From Flaccisagitta enflata (Eukaryota; Chaetognatha; Sagittoidea; Aphragmophora): a DNA stretch of 64,000 bases. Below, piece after piece: positions 1 through 11,140 of this stretch (within the stretch, counting starts at the first letter, position 1; the number at the start of each line of letters is the position of its first letter). The stretch is from positions 24,862,001 through 24,926,000 of the forward strand of contig OZ231126.1 of assembly GCA_965153355.1 (NCBI GenBank), read 5' to 3'. The notes below the pieces were generated by a model. It searched no databases and was not told the origin of the DNA. It saw only the letters and a list, made by a program, of their open reading frames with translations. The position numbers and the translations under genes are program-made.

Positions 1-278
1 TTTGGTGACAGATTTTAACTTATGTATTATCTATTTGCAGCATAATCTGAGAAAAAAACAACACCTTCCTAAAAAAACAATTTTTCTTAAAAAATAGATG
101 TTCTTTCAATATTTTGTTTTCCCCTCACCTTTTCCATACTATGATCTGAGCTTTGACATGCAAAAACCGTCACATATTACCAATATTCACTGAAAATTTC
201 AGGACTTTTTTCCTAGCGGTTTAGGAGCTATAAAGGTTTTGCATTTTACAGTCCGATCCGAAGACGGTGTAAAGAGCA
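1..278 (+). repeat. Dispersed repeat R1, copy 1
   Basis: This stretch is repeated at 45219-45395 (opposite strand) and at about 51650-52480. Shared landmarks are 'gcataatctga', 'ccctcacctt', 'ctgagctttgacatgcaaaa', 'gagctataaaggttttgc' and 'gaagacggtgt'. It shows no coding potential. It carries the uninterrupted target site of the MITE inserted in the third copy. Confidence 0.75.
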
Positions 279-3200
279 GTACTACATTTATGTATAAGCT
301 AACTGTTATGCCTTTTTACCGACCAAAAATGGTAAAAAACTACCAAAGAAGAGAAAGTATAAGGGACTTTTAACACATTTGCATCAATCAAGGCAGCAAC
401 AAGGCCGGCAACAAGGCCAGCAACATGGCCAGCAACAAGGCCAGGTAGTCTTGGATGGCTCCACAGGGACAGTAATGCAAAACAAAAAAAAAAACACACA
501 CACACACAAATCAACAGTGTTACAAACAGACGGACCAAGCAACTGTCTAACAGACAATGAGTCCTCTGTCTGTGAAAAAAGTGGTGATTTAGGTGGGGAA
601 GGAGAGAGTTTCAGTATCTTGCCATCATTGGTGTATGAGGAGTATGAGAAGGTGCCTAGATGGATATGAACTCTATCAGGCCGCCATATTCATCGGGTGT
701 TTTCTTGTAGTCTGTATATCTCTGTGGTCTGTGTTGACAGGAAATGGTTACCCTTTCTTTGCAGTGGGAGTATTTTCTGAAAAAGTTTGATGAGGCCAGA
801 TTAAGAGCTGCAAAGGCTCTTGTCCTTTTAATGGATAATTTTGGTGGTAATGTTATCCAACTTTTATAACAATCACTTACAACATGGCATATTGTAGTAT
901 GAATTACTTTATCAGCAATCATTGCAATAAGCATCCCAGCTGCACTTGATGCACATTCTGCCTCAACCAAAGTTGTTGTTGTTTTTGCTGAAAAAGGCCT
1001 TTAAAAGTAACTTATCTAAAGGTATTTTTGTGAAGTCTTGAGTCAAATAGATATTTCCAATTCAGCATGTGTCTTTGATTCTGGCTGTATCCCATCAGTT
1101 CAAGGTAATTGTCATGAACAGCTTTTACATATTTATATGTATAGAATTAACATTTTCTGAAGATTTTTTAATCATCCAAATCAAAAAAGAGAAGAACAAA
1201 AGCTTTGTACATACTTGATATGGATATTCCTCAAAACTGGACAAAAAATGAAGAGAAATGTTAGAATTTTCACTGCTACTTACTGCTAGCAGCTCAAAAT
1301 CTTCTGCTAGCAGAGCAGTTTCAAATTACTGCTAGCAGCTCTGCTAGCAAATTGCCTGCTCGTGCGAACACTAATTCTGTAGTTAAAGTGATTTATAAAT
1401 GAGAGCAACTCTAGTAAAACAAACGAATGCATTCTTGAAAAAAAACTGACTGCAAAAGTCAAGAGTTGGAGACGTTACAGGGGGTGAATCCTGGAATATC
1501 TGAGCGAAAGTTCAAAATTTTAGCATGGAAAAGAATAGCATGATAAAATGCCCGTGGATGTCAAATTGGTGTCTCAGTAACCTCTACATTGGACTTTAGC
1601 AAAGCCGGTTCCATCAATTCCCGTTAACTTTGTTAAACAAATATTCATGAAATTATTTCAGCTGTACCGCGCTTTGTCATTTACACTTTTTCGATGCCTT
1701 TGATGAAAGAGATCTGCAGATTTCCCTATTCAGTGTTCGCTATAAAGCTCTTTTTATGGAAAAAGATCAGAGGGCATTCAAATATAGGAAGGGTTTTTCT
1801 TTAATCTAACATCGCTAAATGAAGTCAAATGATAATCATCACTGCAATTGTAGTGCTCATTGTCTTAAAGGTCTTCATTGTCAATATTATCATCACCAAT
1901 GACGTCCAATGAATTCTTTATACTGATTTTCTTTAATAATGTTGAATCTCCCTTGTCTGGATCGGCGTCGAGACGAACTGGATGTGTAGAAATTAAGAAT
2001 TCATGTTTGTAAACCGTTTCAAGTATAGTCAGATCTTAAGAAGGGCTGATCTAGGCCATTATCAAGCTTAATAGTAAGGTCTGTAATTTGACTTTATTTT
2101 GCGAATGCTGGGGATTAGGGAGTATTAATCTCACCATCGACAGCAACTGTCATCATGGAGAAATGTTTGTTCTTCTCAAGTTCCCGTTGGTCGCATTACA
2201 AAGGGATTAATGGAATTAAACTTAAAAAAAAAAACCAGAAGAAAAAAAATTTCGAGTCAAGCTTAACACTATTTTGCAGTTTGAGGATATTTGCTCGATC
2301 TTTAACCCAATCTTAAGAATCGGCCAAAGCAATCGCTGATGTAGGGCGAAACGAACGAAGAGGCTAGCTCGTTGTGTACGGGTGCACAAAGTATATATAC
2401 ATAAAAAAAAAAAGAGAACTAAACCGACGTTATAACTTGCCTGAAACAATCCGTTTCTTTCCCCCTTAACCTAACCTCTTTTTTAGCTCATTTATTCATA
2501 CCGTTACATAATTCTTTACAGAATTCTTTACAGAATTCTTTACAGAATTCTTTTCCAACGGATAAAAGCCATTGCCGACCCATGCTTTTTTTATAGCGAC
2601 AATTTTTCTGGATGAACATAAAAAATATAACTTCATAATTGTGATTTTTTTGTAGATTAGCATGTACAAATGTTGTTTCTTTTTCATATTCGCTGCAACA
2701 TACAATGGATGAATAAATAATTTTCCTGTAAACATTCTTATTGATTATTTAGATATGAAAAACGGCTTTTTTATATTGTGTCATTTTCTAACATTAGCAG
2801 ATATTCCGTTGCCTTAGTTATGTTCATTTAGGCCTGAGTAGCTAGATCTTACACTATAACCCTGTCATCACCAAAAAAATCTTTGTTGGGCCTGAAGTCT
2901 TCATTTGAGAAATTTTGATTGGTTCTATCTGGAAGCACAAAACCTACCGTTATTACATGTAAACTTTTATTACATTGGCTCCAGGCGTTTGGCTTTCACA
3001 TGATTTTGAAGTTTGATAAAATCTCAAATTTGACCTTTTGAAAGTGAGAAATCTGATGAAGAAGCTACCCATACTTGAAAAAGTGAGAAGAAAGATCTGA
3101 TTTGGTGCTAAGATTAACCTTGGCATTTTTCGATGAAAAAAACATGAATTTAAAGTTATAGGGGTCTGGCACAATAAAGGTTTTGCTGGTAACACTCGCT

Positions 3201-3640
3201 TCTGGTGGCAGGGTATGAGCGGGAAAAAAAAGCTCTTGAAACCAACAATGGTCCAACAATGGTCCAACCGAAAATCTCACATTCAATAACATTCAATAAC
3301 ATTAATTAACATCAGCTCCATGGAGCAGAAACCGTGCGGAATCCACCATAAGGATTCCGGTTTAATGATGTTTCATATTTGACTTAGATAGCTCCCTGGA
3401 TTAGTAAAAAAGGCTCTAGGTATATAATTGTTTTTAGTGCATGTGTCTCTGCGTAGTTTTATGAGTTTCTGGGTTGGACTTGTTGCGTTGCATGAACACA
3501 TGGACGTATCATTTTACCTCAGAGCTTCTAGAAAAAAATTCAGTTGTTACTTCCGCGCAAAAATCTCAGATGAATCAATTGCCGAACCGGTTCTTAAGGA
3601 AATGATAAAAAGCGAAAAAAAAAAGACGAAAATATGAAGG
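279..3640. other. Gene-poor flank, no supported gene
   Basis: No ORF here is longer than about 105 codons and none resembles a known domain. Small structures are a (CAACAAGGCCAG)-like tract at 389-445, self-complementary 'gctagcag' motifs at 1286-1350 and a 13-bp tandem repeat at 2509-2552. The rest is AT-rich sequence I cannot assign. Confidence 0.5.
2509..2552. repeat. 13-bp minisatellite (tacagaattcttt)n
   Basis: Four consecutive copies of a 13-bp unit containing an EcoRI-like gaattc. Confidence 0.85.
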
Positions 3641-3650
3641 ACGAAAAAAA

Positions 3651-3655
3651 TGTGT

Positions 3656-3747
<92 letters not shown>
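3651..3747. repeat. (TG)n microsatellite
   Basis: About 97 bp of nearly perfect TG dinucleotide, directly next to a family A element. Confidence 0.97.
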
Positions 3748-3749
<2 letters not shown>

Positions 3750-3763
3750 ACTTAGAGGAATTA

Positions 3764-3985
3764 TTAGTCGCGTGCTACGCGACTCTACACCCCGCTTGGT
3801 CGGTCCGTCCGTCCGTCGGTCCATCGGTCCGTCCGTCCGTCCGTCCGTCCGTCACACTTTACTTTTTTTGAGTTTTTGGGATTTTTAGCTTCACTGCTCC
3901 TGCCCAAATGATCTGGTGACCTCAATTACAGCCCCTGCCCACCCGCACGCGACTGGGGTATCCGTGTATATGTATCCGGCCTTGT
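3764..3985 (-). mobile_element. Family A element, reverse
   Basis: Reads on the minus strand from 'acaaggccggatac' to a tail ending 'gcgtagcacgcgactaat'. The centre holds a GGAC-type tract and the conserved blocks 'gggtgggcaggggctg' and 'catttgggcaggagcag'. It has no ORF, so it is non-autonomous. Confidence 0.8.
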
Positions 3986-4303
3986 ATGATTAACTAAGAC
4001 TGTAAGACAGGAGCATCAAATGTGAGCATCAAATGCCGGGCCGGAATCCGTTTTTGTCTTCACTCCTAATGGCCATCAAGGGCGTAAATAACATTGGCCA
4101 AGAGCAAAATGTTGAATTTTGGCAGCAGCAGACAATAAGTCAAAACTTATCAATGACACTAGGATCACCGGAAGCTTTCCGGGCACAAGGAGAAATGCGC
4201 CAACCATCTAAGGGCTAACGGAGGAAAGGACTGACAGGCACAGTAGCTTATAGATTTGCTTCGATGAGACAAAAACAAGATCAAAAACAAGTGTCCGACC
4301 GGT

Positions 4304-4310
4304 TATAAAA
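4304..4310 (+). promoter_or_regulatory. Possible TATA box of gene 1
   Basis: TATAAAA lies 107 bp before the chosen ATG at 4417. An upstream in-frame ATG at 4318 lies only 8 bp past this box, so it would probably not be transcribed if the box is real. Position-based inference only. Confidence 0.3.
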
Positions 4311-4416
4311 AACGATCATGAAAAGCCGGAATATTCTTATCAAAGAATTACTTTCTCGAAAAAGTCTTAAGTCGATACCCACTTCTCATTTCATTCTTCG
4401 CCTCCGAAAGACGAAA

Positions 4417-4483
4417 ATGAACAAAATGGAGATCCCTGCTTGTTTTATTTTTCTCATTGTGACGGTTAATGCGTTCTCCTTGG
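4417..4483 (+). pseudogene. Gene 1 exon 1: signal peptide
   Basis: Start codon at 4417, hydrophobic core FIFLIVTV, likely cleavage near VNA/FSL. The donor GTGAGC at 4484 leaves phase 1, as in exon 1 of the paralogue. Confidence 0.75.
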
Positions 4484-4631
4484 GTGAGCTAATTGTTTCT
4501 TAAAGTTCTTGATAAAGTTTGGATGGCAGCACGAAACTTATATTCTAAAGTTGTTGTGACTTTATCCATTATTTGATGCTAGAAGATGGATTTCAGTGAC
4601 ACATTTTTTTAAACCTGACATGCAAAATCAG

Positions 4632-4723
4632 ATGCAATTCGTGATCTAATCAATGGAGAGCTTGAAACAAGGCACTATGATGAAAAGATCACCCTTCGAG
4701 AATACCTGGATAACCTGGAAGCG
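4632..4723 (+). pseudogene. Gene 1 exon 2: propeptide-like segment
   Basis: 92 nt, the same length as its counterpart. It encodes DAIRDLINGELETRHYDEKI then TLREYLDNLEA; charged, without cysteine, possibly helical. Ends in phase 0 at GTGAGA. Confidence 0.75.
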
Positions 4724-5224
4724 GTGAGAAATGATAATGCTTTGAATTGAAATGTGGGTCTAGTTCAACATCAACAGCCCTTTAAGCAATCTGATCGATC
4801 AGTTATATTTCACGGGCTAAAAAAATATAACAAAATAAAATTCTTACTGTTTGTTGTTGGAAAAAAGCCGAATTACGTAATTCGACTTCTTGAAATGTAG
4901 GGGAGAAATAAAGTTTTCAATTTTCATTTGGGGCAATTTTTGAAAGTTGTGCCATTTTCCAAGTGGGATGATACATTTTTTGATATTAACAGTTAAGAGA
5001 GAGCTAATTCTTTCTTTCATATGGCACCAACCAGAGGTCTCTAAGATCAATATTTTTCGAGCTATGATTTTTTTTATCTTTTTTTATTTTTTTGCATTTT
5101 CGCAAAAATTGAAATTTTTCATTGATCCTGATTTTTGGCCTTATGTGACAATGATAAAAGTCAGGATGTTACACAAATTGATTCCCAACTTTTATGACGC
5201 TAGCTTTGATGTTTTATGTTGCTT

Positions 5225-5302
<78 letters not shown>
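5225..5302. repeat. (GA)n microsatellite
   Basis: About 78 bp of GA with one interruption, followed by a poly-A run. Confidence 0.97.
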
Positions 5303-5306
<4 letters not shown>

Positions 5307-5317
5307 AAAAAAAAAAA

Positions 5318-5833
5318 CTAGTCATCCAAGGATCGCACATGGTCAGCGGTACCCGATGCCCTGCTGAGTGATCCAGTGAAGAAGTGGAGTGAGAGCAGGG
5401 CAGCGGCACCAAAGGGCCAATGTCCTGTAGAACACAGGGGGGAATTTCGAGACGTCCGTCCGTCCTGAGGGGGCTCTAGATGGCTGATTTATGCCACTGA
5501 AGGCATATCTGAGGGTTGGAGGGCATAATTAAGGCTTGGAGAGCAGATTTGAGGTTTGGCGGGCTGGTTTTAAGTTTGGAGGGCTAATTTAAGGTCTGGA
5601 GGGCAGATTTGAGGTCTGGGAGGCAGATTCAGGGCATGGGAGGGGGCTGATTTGAAACCAAGTGGGCTGATTTTAAGCCTGGAGGGCTAAATTGAGTCCT
5701 GGGAGGGCTAATTTGAGGCCTTGATGGTCAACGGGGGGGGGGACGGACGGAAGGACGGACAGAAGGACGGACGTCTCGAAATTCCCCCCTGTGTTCTACA
5801 GGACATCGGCCCTTTGGGGCCGCTGCCCAAAAA
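5318..5833 (+). mobile_element. Family B element B1 with ~20-bp array
   Basis: The left part carries 'catggtcagcggtacccg' and 'gggcagcggcaccaaaggg' and then 'tgtcctgtagaacacagggg'. The right part repeats the latter in inverted form ('cccctgtgttctacaggaca', 'ggggccgctgcccaaaaag'). Between them (about 5470-5740) lie degenerate ~20-bp units of the type 'ctggagggctaatttgaggt'. No ORF of note. Confidence 0.75.
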
Positions 5834-6599
5834 GGCTGGATACACGGCTACCCTAGTCGCGTGCGGGTGGGCAGGAGCAGTGCTGGACATCTGGGCAGGA
5901 GCCGTATGCTCAAAAAAATCAAAAACGCCGAAAAAGTAACAAGTCATCCAAGGATCGCACATGGTCAGCGGTACCTGATGCCCTGCTTAGAGTGATCAGG
6001 TGAAGAAGTAGAGTGAGAGCAGGGCAGCGGCCCCAAAGGGTCGATGTCCTGTAGGACACAGGGGTAAGCCGTTACATACGTCCATCTGTCTGTCCATCTA
6101 AGAGGGCTGATTTAAGGCCTAAGAGGGCTGATTTAGGGCCTAAGAGGGCTGATTTGGGGCCTAATATAGCTGATTTGGGGCAAAAAAAAGCTGAATTTTT
6201 ACCTGAAATTTTGGGCCTGAGAGGGGTGGTTTAGGGCTTGAGAGGGGTGATTTTGGTCCTGAAAGGCGTGATTCTGGACCTGAGAAGGGTGATTTTAGGC
6301 CTTAGAGGGGTGATTTTGGGCCTGAGAGGGATGGTTCAGGGTTTGAGAGGGGTGATTGTGGGCCTGAGAGGGCTGATTTTAGGCCTGAGAGGAGTGATTT
6401 TGGATCTGAAGGAGCCTTTTTGGGGTCTAAGAAGCTGGGGGGGGACATGCAGACATACGTACAAAACGGCTCACCCCTGTGTCCTACAGGACATCGGCCC
6501 TTTGGGGCCGCTGCCCAAAAAGGGGACCGACCAACCAACCAACCAACGGATTGACCGACGGACCAACATAGCGGGGTGTAGAGTAGCGTAGCACGCGAC

Positions 6600-6600
<1 letters not shown>
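5829..6600 (+). mobile_element. Family A element split by family B element B2
   Basis: The head with 'ggctggatacacggctaccc' is at 5829-5940 and the tail with 'gtagcacgcgactaag' at 6521-6600. Family B element B2 sits between them, after 'cgaaaaagtaac' and before 'gggaccgaccaacc'. The same junction occurs at 60327-61240. Confidence 0.65.
5941..6523 (+). mobile_element. Family B element B2 with ~20-bp array
   Basis: Boundaries are 'gtcatccaaggatcgcac' on the left and 'ggggccgctgcccaaaaag' on the right. The array at about 6095-6440 has units like 'gagaggggtgattttgggcct'. Confidence 0.75.
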
Positions 6601-6602
<2 letters not shown>

Positions 6603-6686
<84 letters not shown>

Positions 6687-6687
6687 A
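6603..6687. repeat. (GA)n microsatellite
   Basis: About 85 bp of GA abutting the tail of a family A element; purine-rich simple sequence continues to about 7030. Confidence 0.95.
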
Positions 6688-7482
6688 AAGAAGGAGGAAG
6701 AGAGACAAAAAGCGACAAAAACACTGAATTTGGAGAAAAATCTAAGTTATGAGAAAAAGATAGAAAGACAGACAATCTGAGTTATGAGAAATAACAAAAT
6801 TGTCAAATTCTCATAACATAGAATCTGACTTATGAGAAAAGTGCAAAATTCTAAGTAACGCGACTTAGAAAAATCTGAATAACGAGATTTTCCCGAGAGG
6901 GAGAGTGAGAGAGACAGAGAGAGAGAGTCAAGTAAAATAAGTTCTTTTTAAAGGAAGAAAGAAAGGATGAAGGGAGGAAGGAAAGAAGGGAGGGAGGAAA
7001 GAAGGGAGGAAGGAAAGAAGGGAGCAAGGAAAAATAGGAGGGCGGGTTAAAGCAGCAGTATATTTGTGTGTAGTAGTTTGTGTAATTGTAAAACAGAGCA
7101 CGCTATTGTTGGCATGTTAGAATGTTGTTGATGCTGATAACACATTCTAGCAGCAATAAAGTGCACCTGCAGGAATATTTACTTCATAATAAAATTGAGA
7201 TAATGCAGAGCTAACTTTTTTTTTCAACTTTTTTTTCCATCATTTGCTTTTTGGACAAACACATTTTTCTTGAAATAAAACTTTTTTCTTGGATCACCAT
7301 TTTTGAGCAATGTCATTGCAAAGAAGCATTAAAAAAATTCAAAGCATGAAACACATGAAAAAAAAAAATCAACAAAGGAAAAATTCCATCTATACGACTT
7401 TTTTCCTGTCGGCGAGAACCGCCTTTACTGGTAGTCCTTGTATCAATTCATTCATTGATAATGCTAGAATTTCTCATAACAG

Positions 7483-7714
7483 CCTCATCCACTGTTTCGG
7501 GACCTGATTGCTCGTGACGCAGAGGTGGGTCCAAACTGTAGTGCCATTTGCCAACACCCGAAACCTGTAGAAGGAAAGTGCGCTAGTGATAAATGGGCGC
7601 CCAATTACGAAAAAGTGGATGGCTGTGAATGTCTTACCAGTTACAAATGCTGCGAAGAATCCTGCAAACCAGTGAATATCAAATCCTGCTGGGGATCTGC
7701 TCAAGAATACAAAG
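7483..7714 (+). pseudogene. Gene 1 exon 3: cysteine-rich module
   Basis: 232 nt, identical in length to its paralogue exon. The encoded module has ten cysteines, including KCCEESC and KSCWG. Bases 7591-7670 are identical to 31372-31451, while the first ~100 bases are clearly diverged. Confidence 0.8.
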
Positions 7715-7835
7715 GTGTCTTTTTGTTTCATTATGTATGACTTTAAAACGGGTGACCAAAACCCTTTAGATAGTTGAGTATGATGAAATTATAATTCCAC
7801 ATAATTCATTCATCCATTCAAGATTTTATCTCCAG

Positions 7836-7958
7836 GCAAGAAAATTGGCAAATTGGAGACTGACTGTTGTGGTTGTGATGTTGTCAAGTGTGAAGACTAA
7901 CAACACTTGTTGGCTACCAAGATGCCACGAGAACCAAAGTGACGCTCCAGCAGATCAA
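7836..7958 (+). pseudogene. Gene 1 exon 4, with 92-base internal deletion
   Basis: Encodes GKKIGKLETDCCGCDVVKCE then D and TAA at 7898-7900. The paralogue exon is 215 nt and this one 123 nt; the missing block falls between KCED and the NNTCWLPRC-like end. Acceptor and donor (GTATGT) are intact. Confidence 0.8.
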
Positions 7959-8170
7959 GTATGTTCTTTTTGTTTTGTTTTTTCCTTTTTTTTTTGGTTT
8001 CTTTTCTAAGCCAATTTCCTTTTCATCTGTCAGTTAGACACACACAGAATATCTTTGACAGATACATTTACTTTATAGGTCATTTCCAGGGATATAGTAT
8101 CCATTACGACTATGGTCAAGGTTTTTTCATATCTTTCCATTTGTAACTGAATCCACCCCTTTAAATCCAG

Positions 8171-8341
8171 ACCTGTGACCCAAGATGTACAAAGGATACA
8201 GTGTCAAAAACGCATTGTAAATTTGAGCACAACACCTGCACTCGACTCCCCCAAACTGAGGCTGATTGTCCGAGGGGACAAGCAGACTATGGAATACGAA
8301 ATCTAACTTGGCCATTGAAATGTTACAAGGATCCTGTTGAG
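8171..8341 (+). pseudogene. Gene 1 exon 5: cysteine-rich module
   Basis: 171 nt, phase 0 at both ends, same length as its paralogue exon. Reads TCDPRCTKDTVSKTHCKFEH and continues to WPLKCYKDPVE without a stop. Confidence 0.8.
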
Positions 8342-8369
8342 GTAAATCCTAGAAGTCTTTTATTTCTTT

Positions 8370-8456
8370 TCTTTTTTTCTTTTTTTTTTTTTTTTGTTGA
8401 TTTGCGTGGTAGATTACCGCGCGAATCAAAAAAAAAAAAAAAAAAAAAAAAAAAAG
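8370..8456. repeat. Poly-T / hairpin / poly-A structure
   Basis: A T-rich run, then 'gatttgcgtggtagattacc' and 'gcgcgaatc', then a run of about 29 A. The whole can fold on itself. It lies in gene 1 intron 5; a related fragment 'cgcgtggtatttccgcc' is at about 9000. Confidence 0.55.
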
Positions 8457-8504
8457 ACGCACTTTTAAATGGTTAATTTAGCCAAAAAAACTTTAAAAAA
8501 CTAA

Positions 8505-8745
8505 AAACAAGGCCAACACTTTACAGTGGGTTGTTAAGACCATAAGACTTAAGGACTAAAAGACCAAAAGACTAAGAAACTAAATGTAAACTGACTTGAA
8601 TTAACTTTAGATAACTTAGAATAACTTAAAATGACTTAAAATGGTGTAAAATGATGAAAAAAGTTAAGTGTCTCTGACAGACTAACCGACCGACCGACCG
8701 ACAAATGGACAGAGTGGGTTGTTGAGTCGCGTGCACGCGACTAAA
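8505..8745 (+). mobile_element. Family A element, 'gactta' subtype
   Basis: Head 'acaaggccaacactt', middle of degenerate 'gacttaaaat' units, then 'gaccgaccgaccgac' and tail 'gtcgcgtgcacgcgactaaaaa'-type (8727-8746 region). It sits in gene 1 intron 5. Confidence 0.7.
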
Positions 8746-9078
8746 AATCTTAGACCATTTTATAGCCCTTTGAAAGTACTTTCCTTTGGCGCCAATCTGG
8801 TATCGCTATCTTTTTTCATTTAGAAATAGCATCAGAAATTGGTTCGAATTATTTCTATATCTCAAACGGTTTAGGAGCTAGAGCTTTGCAAAGAGAAGCA
8901 CTATTTTGCTAAAATGCATTTTTTACATAAGGATTGCAAAACCGAAATAGGCAACATCTGTATTATCAAAATAAAGAGGTGCGTCTTTTTTTTTCATTTC
9001 GCGTGGTATTTCCGCCAGTAAGTGTGTGTTCCCTTTGAAGCTGCTGCCCAAAAATGACTGATTGTTATGACAATCCAG

Positions 9079-9248
9079 ACAACAGACCCTGATGGCGGCC
9101 ATTACTTCAGTGAAGTAACTGGTGGATGCAAAGCTTGTTTCAAATGGAATCGTGACAAGAAATCCTGCGGCCGCTGCAAGACTCAACTGCCATAAATACG
9201 GAGAACATGCCATGGACAAAGCTTGCTTCACAAAGCTGGAAGATAAAG
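9079..9248 (+). pseudogene. Gene 1 exon 6, with 14-base deletion
   Basis: 170 nt against 184 in the paralogue. It begins TTDPDGGHYFSEVTGGCKAC and hits TAA at 9193-9195. The downstream homologous stretch CHKYGEHAMDKACFTK is in another frame. Confidence 0.75.
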
Positions 9249-9837
9249 GTGAGGAAAAGTTACTGTTGGCCTTCTTTAGAGCGCTTGTCAAGGAACGAGA
9301 TCAAATCATGCCATAAGGTGAAGCCGCTTGATTGCCACTAAAGAAATAACTATAACTATTAGATGCTTGAGGGGACAGAAAATCTTGTGCCTTACCGTTA
9401 CAGGCTCTGGCGAGGTTAAAATGCAGGCAAAATCTGTCTCTCAGTTCATTTTTGCCACCTTGTTTCTAGAGGCTTTTACCCACGGAAACAATAAAGGAGG
9501 CCTCAGTTAAAACATGATTGAGTGAACAAACACAAAGTAGTAGATGAGTTGATAAGGAATTTGGTCAAAAGCAAAAGCCAAAGAATCCATAAGTAAAAGA
9601 AGCATGATATCAATGCCCTGTCTTGCATTACTTACTTTATGATAAGTGTGATTTCATCGGTTCACTATTTAAGATCTAATCCCATATCCGATAAGATACT
9701 TGGAGAGCCGATTTCAGAGCCAGTTATTCCCCTGCAAAAATCTTATATTTGGTCGCTGTGGTGGTCAGGCGACGTTGACGCTAGCAATATAGTTTCTGAC
9801 AAAAAAAATTCTGAACTAACCTCATTTTCCTCTACAG

Positions 9838-9893
9838 ACAGTTGCGGCTGCGACAAGGCTGAATGCGTCCTTACTTCCAAAGACGAACCTGAT
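9838..9893 (+). pseudogene. Gene 1 exon 7: small cysteine exon
   Basis: 56 nt, DSCGCDKAECVLTSKDEPD, followed by GTAAGT. Same length as its paralogue exon. Confidence 0.75.
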
Positions 9894-10030
9894 GTAAGTG
9901 AGCACTCAAAGGAATAAAGGATGCCGCAGCATTGTAGGGATTCATAGATCCTTTGAAGTTTATTATTACATTGTTAAGAAAAGAGATCTAATAACAAAAT
10001 AACGATAAACAAACCCTTGCTTCTTACTAG

Positions 10031-10209
10031 GAATTCCCGCAAGAGTGGTTATGCCCCAGAAATCACGTTAAAAAGAAGGGAGTTTCCATTTGCATGCGGA
10101 AAAGAGATATTTGTCTTTCCTGCCCACCTTTGGTTGAGATCTCTCCAAGTGATTGTCCCAATGGAAAGGTTGAAATCATCAAGGATTGCAATGGATGTGA
10201 AGAGCGACG
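10031..10209 (+). pseudogene. Gene 1 exon 8: cysteine-rich module
   Basis: 179 nt, EFPQEWLCPRNHVKKKGVSI and so on to NGCEERR, phase 2 end at GTAAGA. Same length as its paralogue exon. Confidence 0.8.
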
Positions 10210-10251
10210 GTAAGAAATATTGACTTTTTGATATCACTTGATGCTTACTAC

Positions 10252-10376
10252 TAGGGATGTGGAAGCGACTGACCGCTTCCAGTTTGGTGGGTGGGATATC
10301 TACTAGTGTTTGAACTGCAAAATGGAAGCGGAAGCGGTGGAAGTGGCATAAAAATCGACCGGTTTTCACATCCCTA
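10252..10376. mobile_element. Short TIR element C, copy 1
   Basis: 125 bp bounded by 'tagggatgtggaagcg' and 'ggttttcacatccct'. The same ends occur at 41064-41190 and, in part, at about 48755-48812. It lies in gene 1 intron 8. Confidence 0.7.
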
Positions 10377-10418
10377 CTTACTACAATCAGTTTGAAGTGA
10401 AATTTGTTACCTCTGCAG

Positions 10419-10516
10419 TTGTGTGCAAGCTACTGTTCCTACAAACGGGTGTAAATGTGGACTGTATACACTAGACAAACTACAAAATCGTCTTGTTTGT
10501 GGCTGTGATCCTGCAG
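10419..10516 (+). pseudogene. Gene 1 exon 9: cysteine-rich module
   Basis: 98 nt, CVQATVPTNGCKCGLYTLDK and then NRLVCGCDPA, phase 1 end at GTCAGA. A palindromic MITE begins 8 bp into the following intron. Confidence 0.8.
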
Positions 10517-10524
10517 GTCAGATC

Positions 10525-11140
10525 TACCGGGTCATCAACCTGAGATGCCGGATAAAGTTAAGCTTTTACTCTGAGATGCCACATATTACGGATTTCACAC
10601 TGATTGTCTCTTAAAGAGTATAGAGTGACGTTTTTTGTATCAAAATTTCATCAAAATTGGTCAAGTAGTTTAGATTTTACATGTATTTAAGTAAAAAACT
10701 TCCTTTCTGCCACTTCTGTTTTTTGATGGGAAAATGGAGGAACAATATTTTTCCCTATCCTCTCATTTTGCAATGTTTTGAGTCAGAGACACAACATTAG
10801 TCCCAAATAAAAGATTATTTGACAAATTTATGAAACTTCATCAATTTTTTTTTTCATATTTGACCATTGACAAGTTCCCAACTCAAACTGTTCAAAATAG
10901 AGAAAAAATTGAAAGTGCTCTCTTTCACGATTTTTATTGAAAATTCTGCCATTGAGAGAAAATTAGTTTTTACTTTAAAGACTTGTAAAATCTAAACGCC
11001 TCGACCGATTTTGATGAAATTTTGATACAAAAAACGTCAATCTATGCTCTTTAAGAGACAATCAGTATGAAATCCAAGATATGTGGCATCTCTGAGTAAA
11101 AGCTTAACAGAATCCGGCATCTCAGGCTGATGACCCGGTA
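10525..11140. mobile_element. Palindromic MITE M1 in gene 1 intron 9
   Basis: Ends 'taccgggtcatcaacctgag' and 'tcaggctgatgacccggta' are inverted copies, and the arms stay complementary for about 160 bp ('gatgccacatatt', 'tgtctcttaaagag', 'tatcaaaatttcatcaaaat'). No ORF. Confidence 0.85.

Larger units (their letters stand above)
4724..7482. other. Gene 1 intron 2, repeat-filled
   Basis: A 2.8-kb intron holding a GA microsatellite, two family B arrays and a family A element split around the second array. No coding sequence is seen. Confidence 0.65.

Noticed and set aside
3764-3985. Family A as Helitron
   Set aside because: A terminal hairpin and a CTAA-like end are suggestive, but the hairpin overlaps the end rather than lying about 10 bases upstream, and no consistent TC start or A/T target is seen.
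4033-4218. 61-codon ORF upstream of gene 1
   Set aside because: No signal or domain, and it is separated from gene 1 by stops and a TATA-like box.
4318-4416. Upstream in-frame ATG of gene 1 at 4318
   Set aside because: It would bury the signal peptide behind 33 basic residues, lies 8 bp from a TATA-like box, and the paralogue has no such extension.
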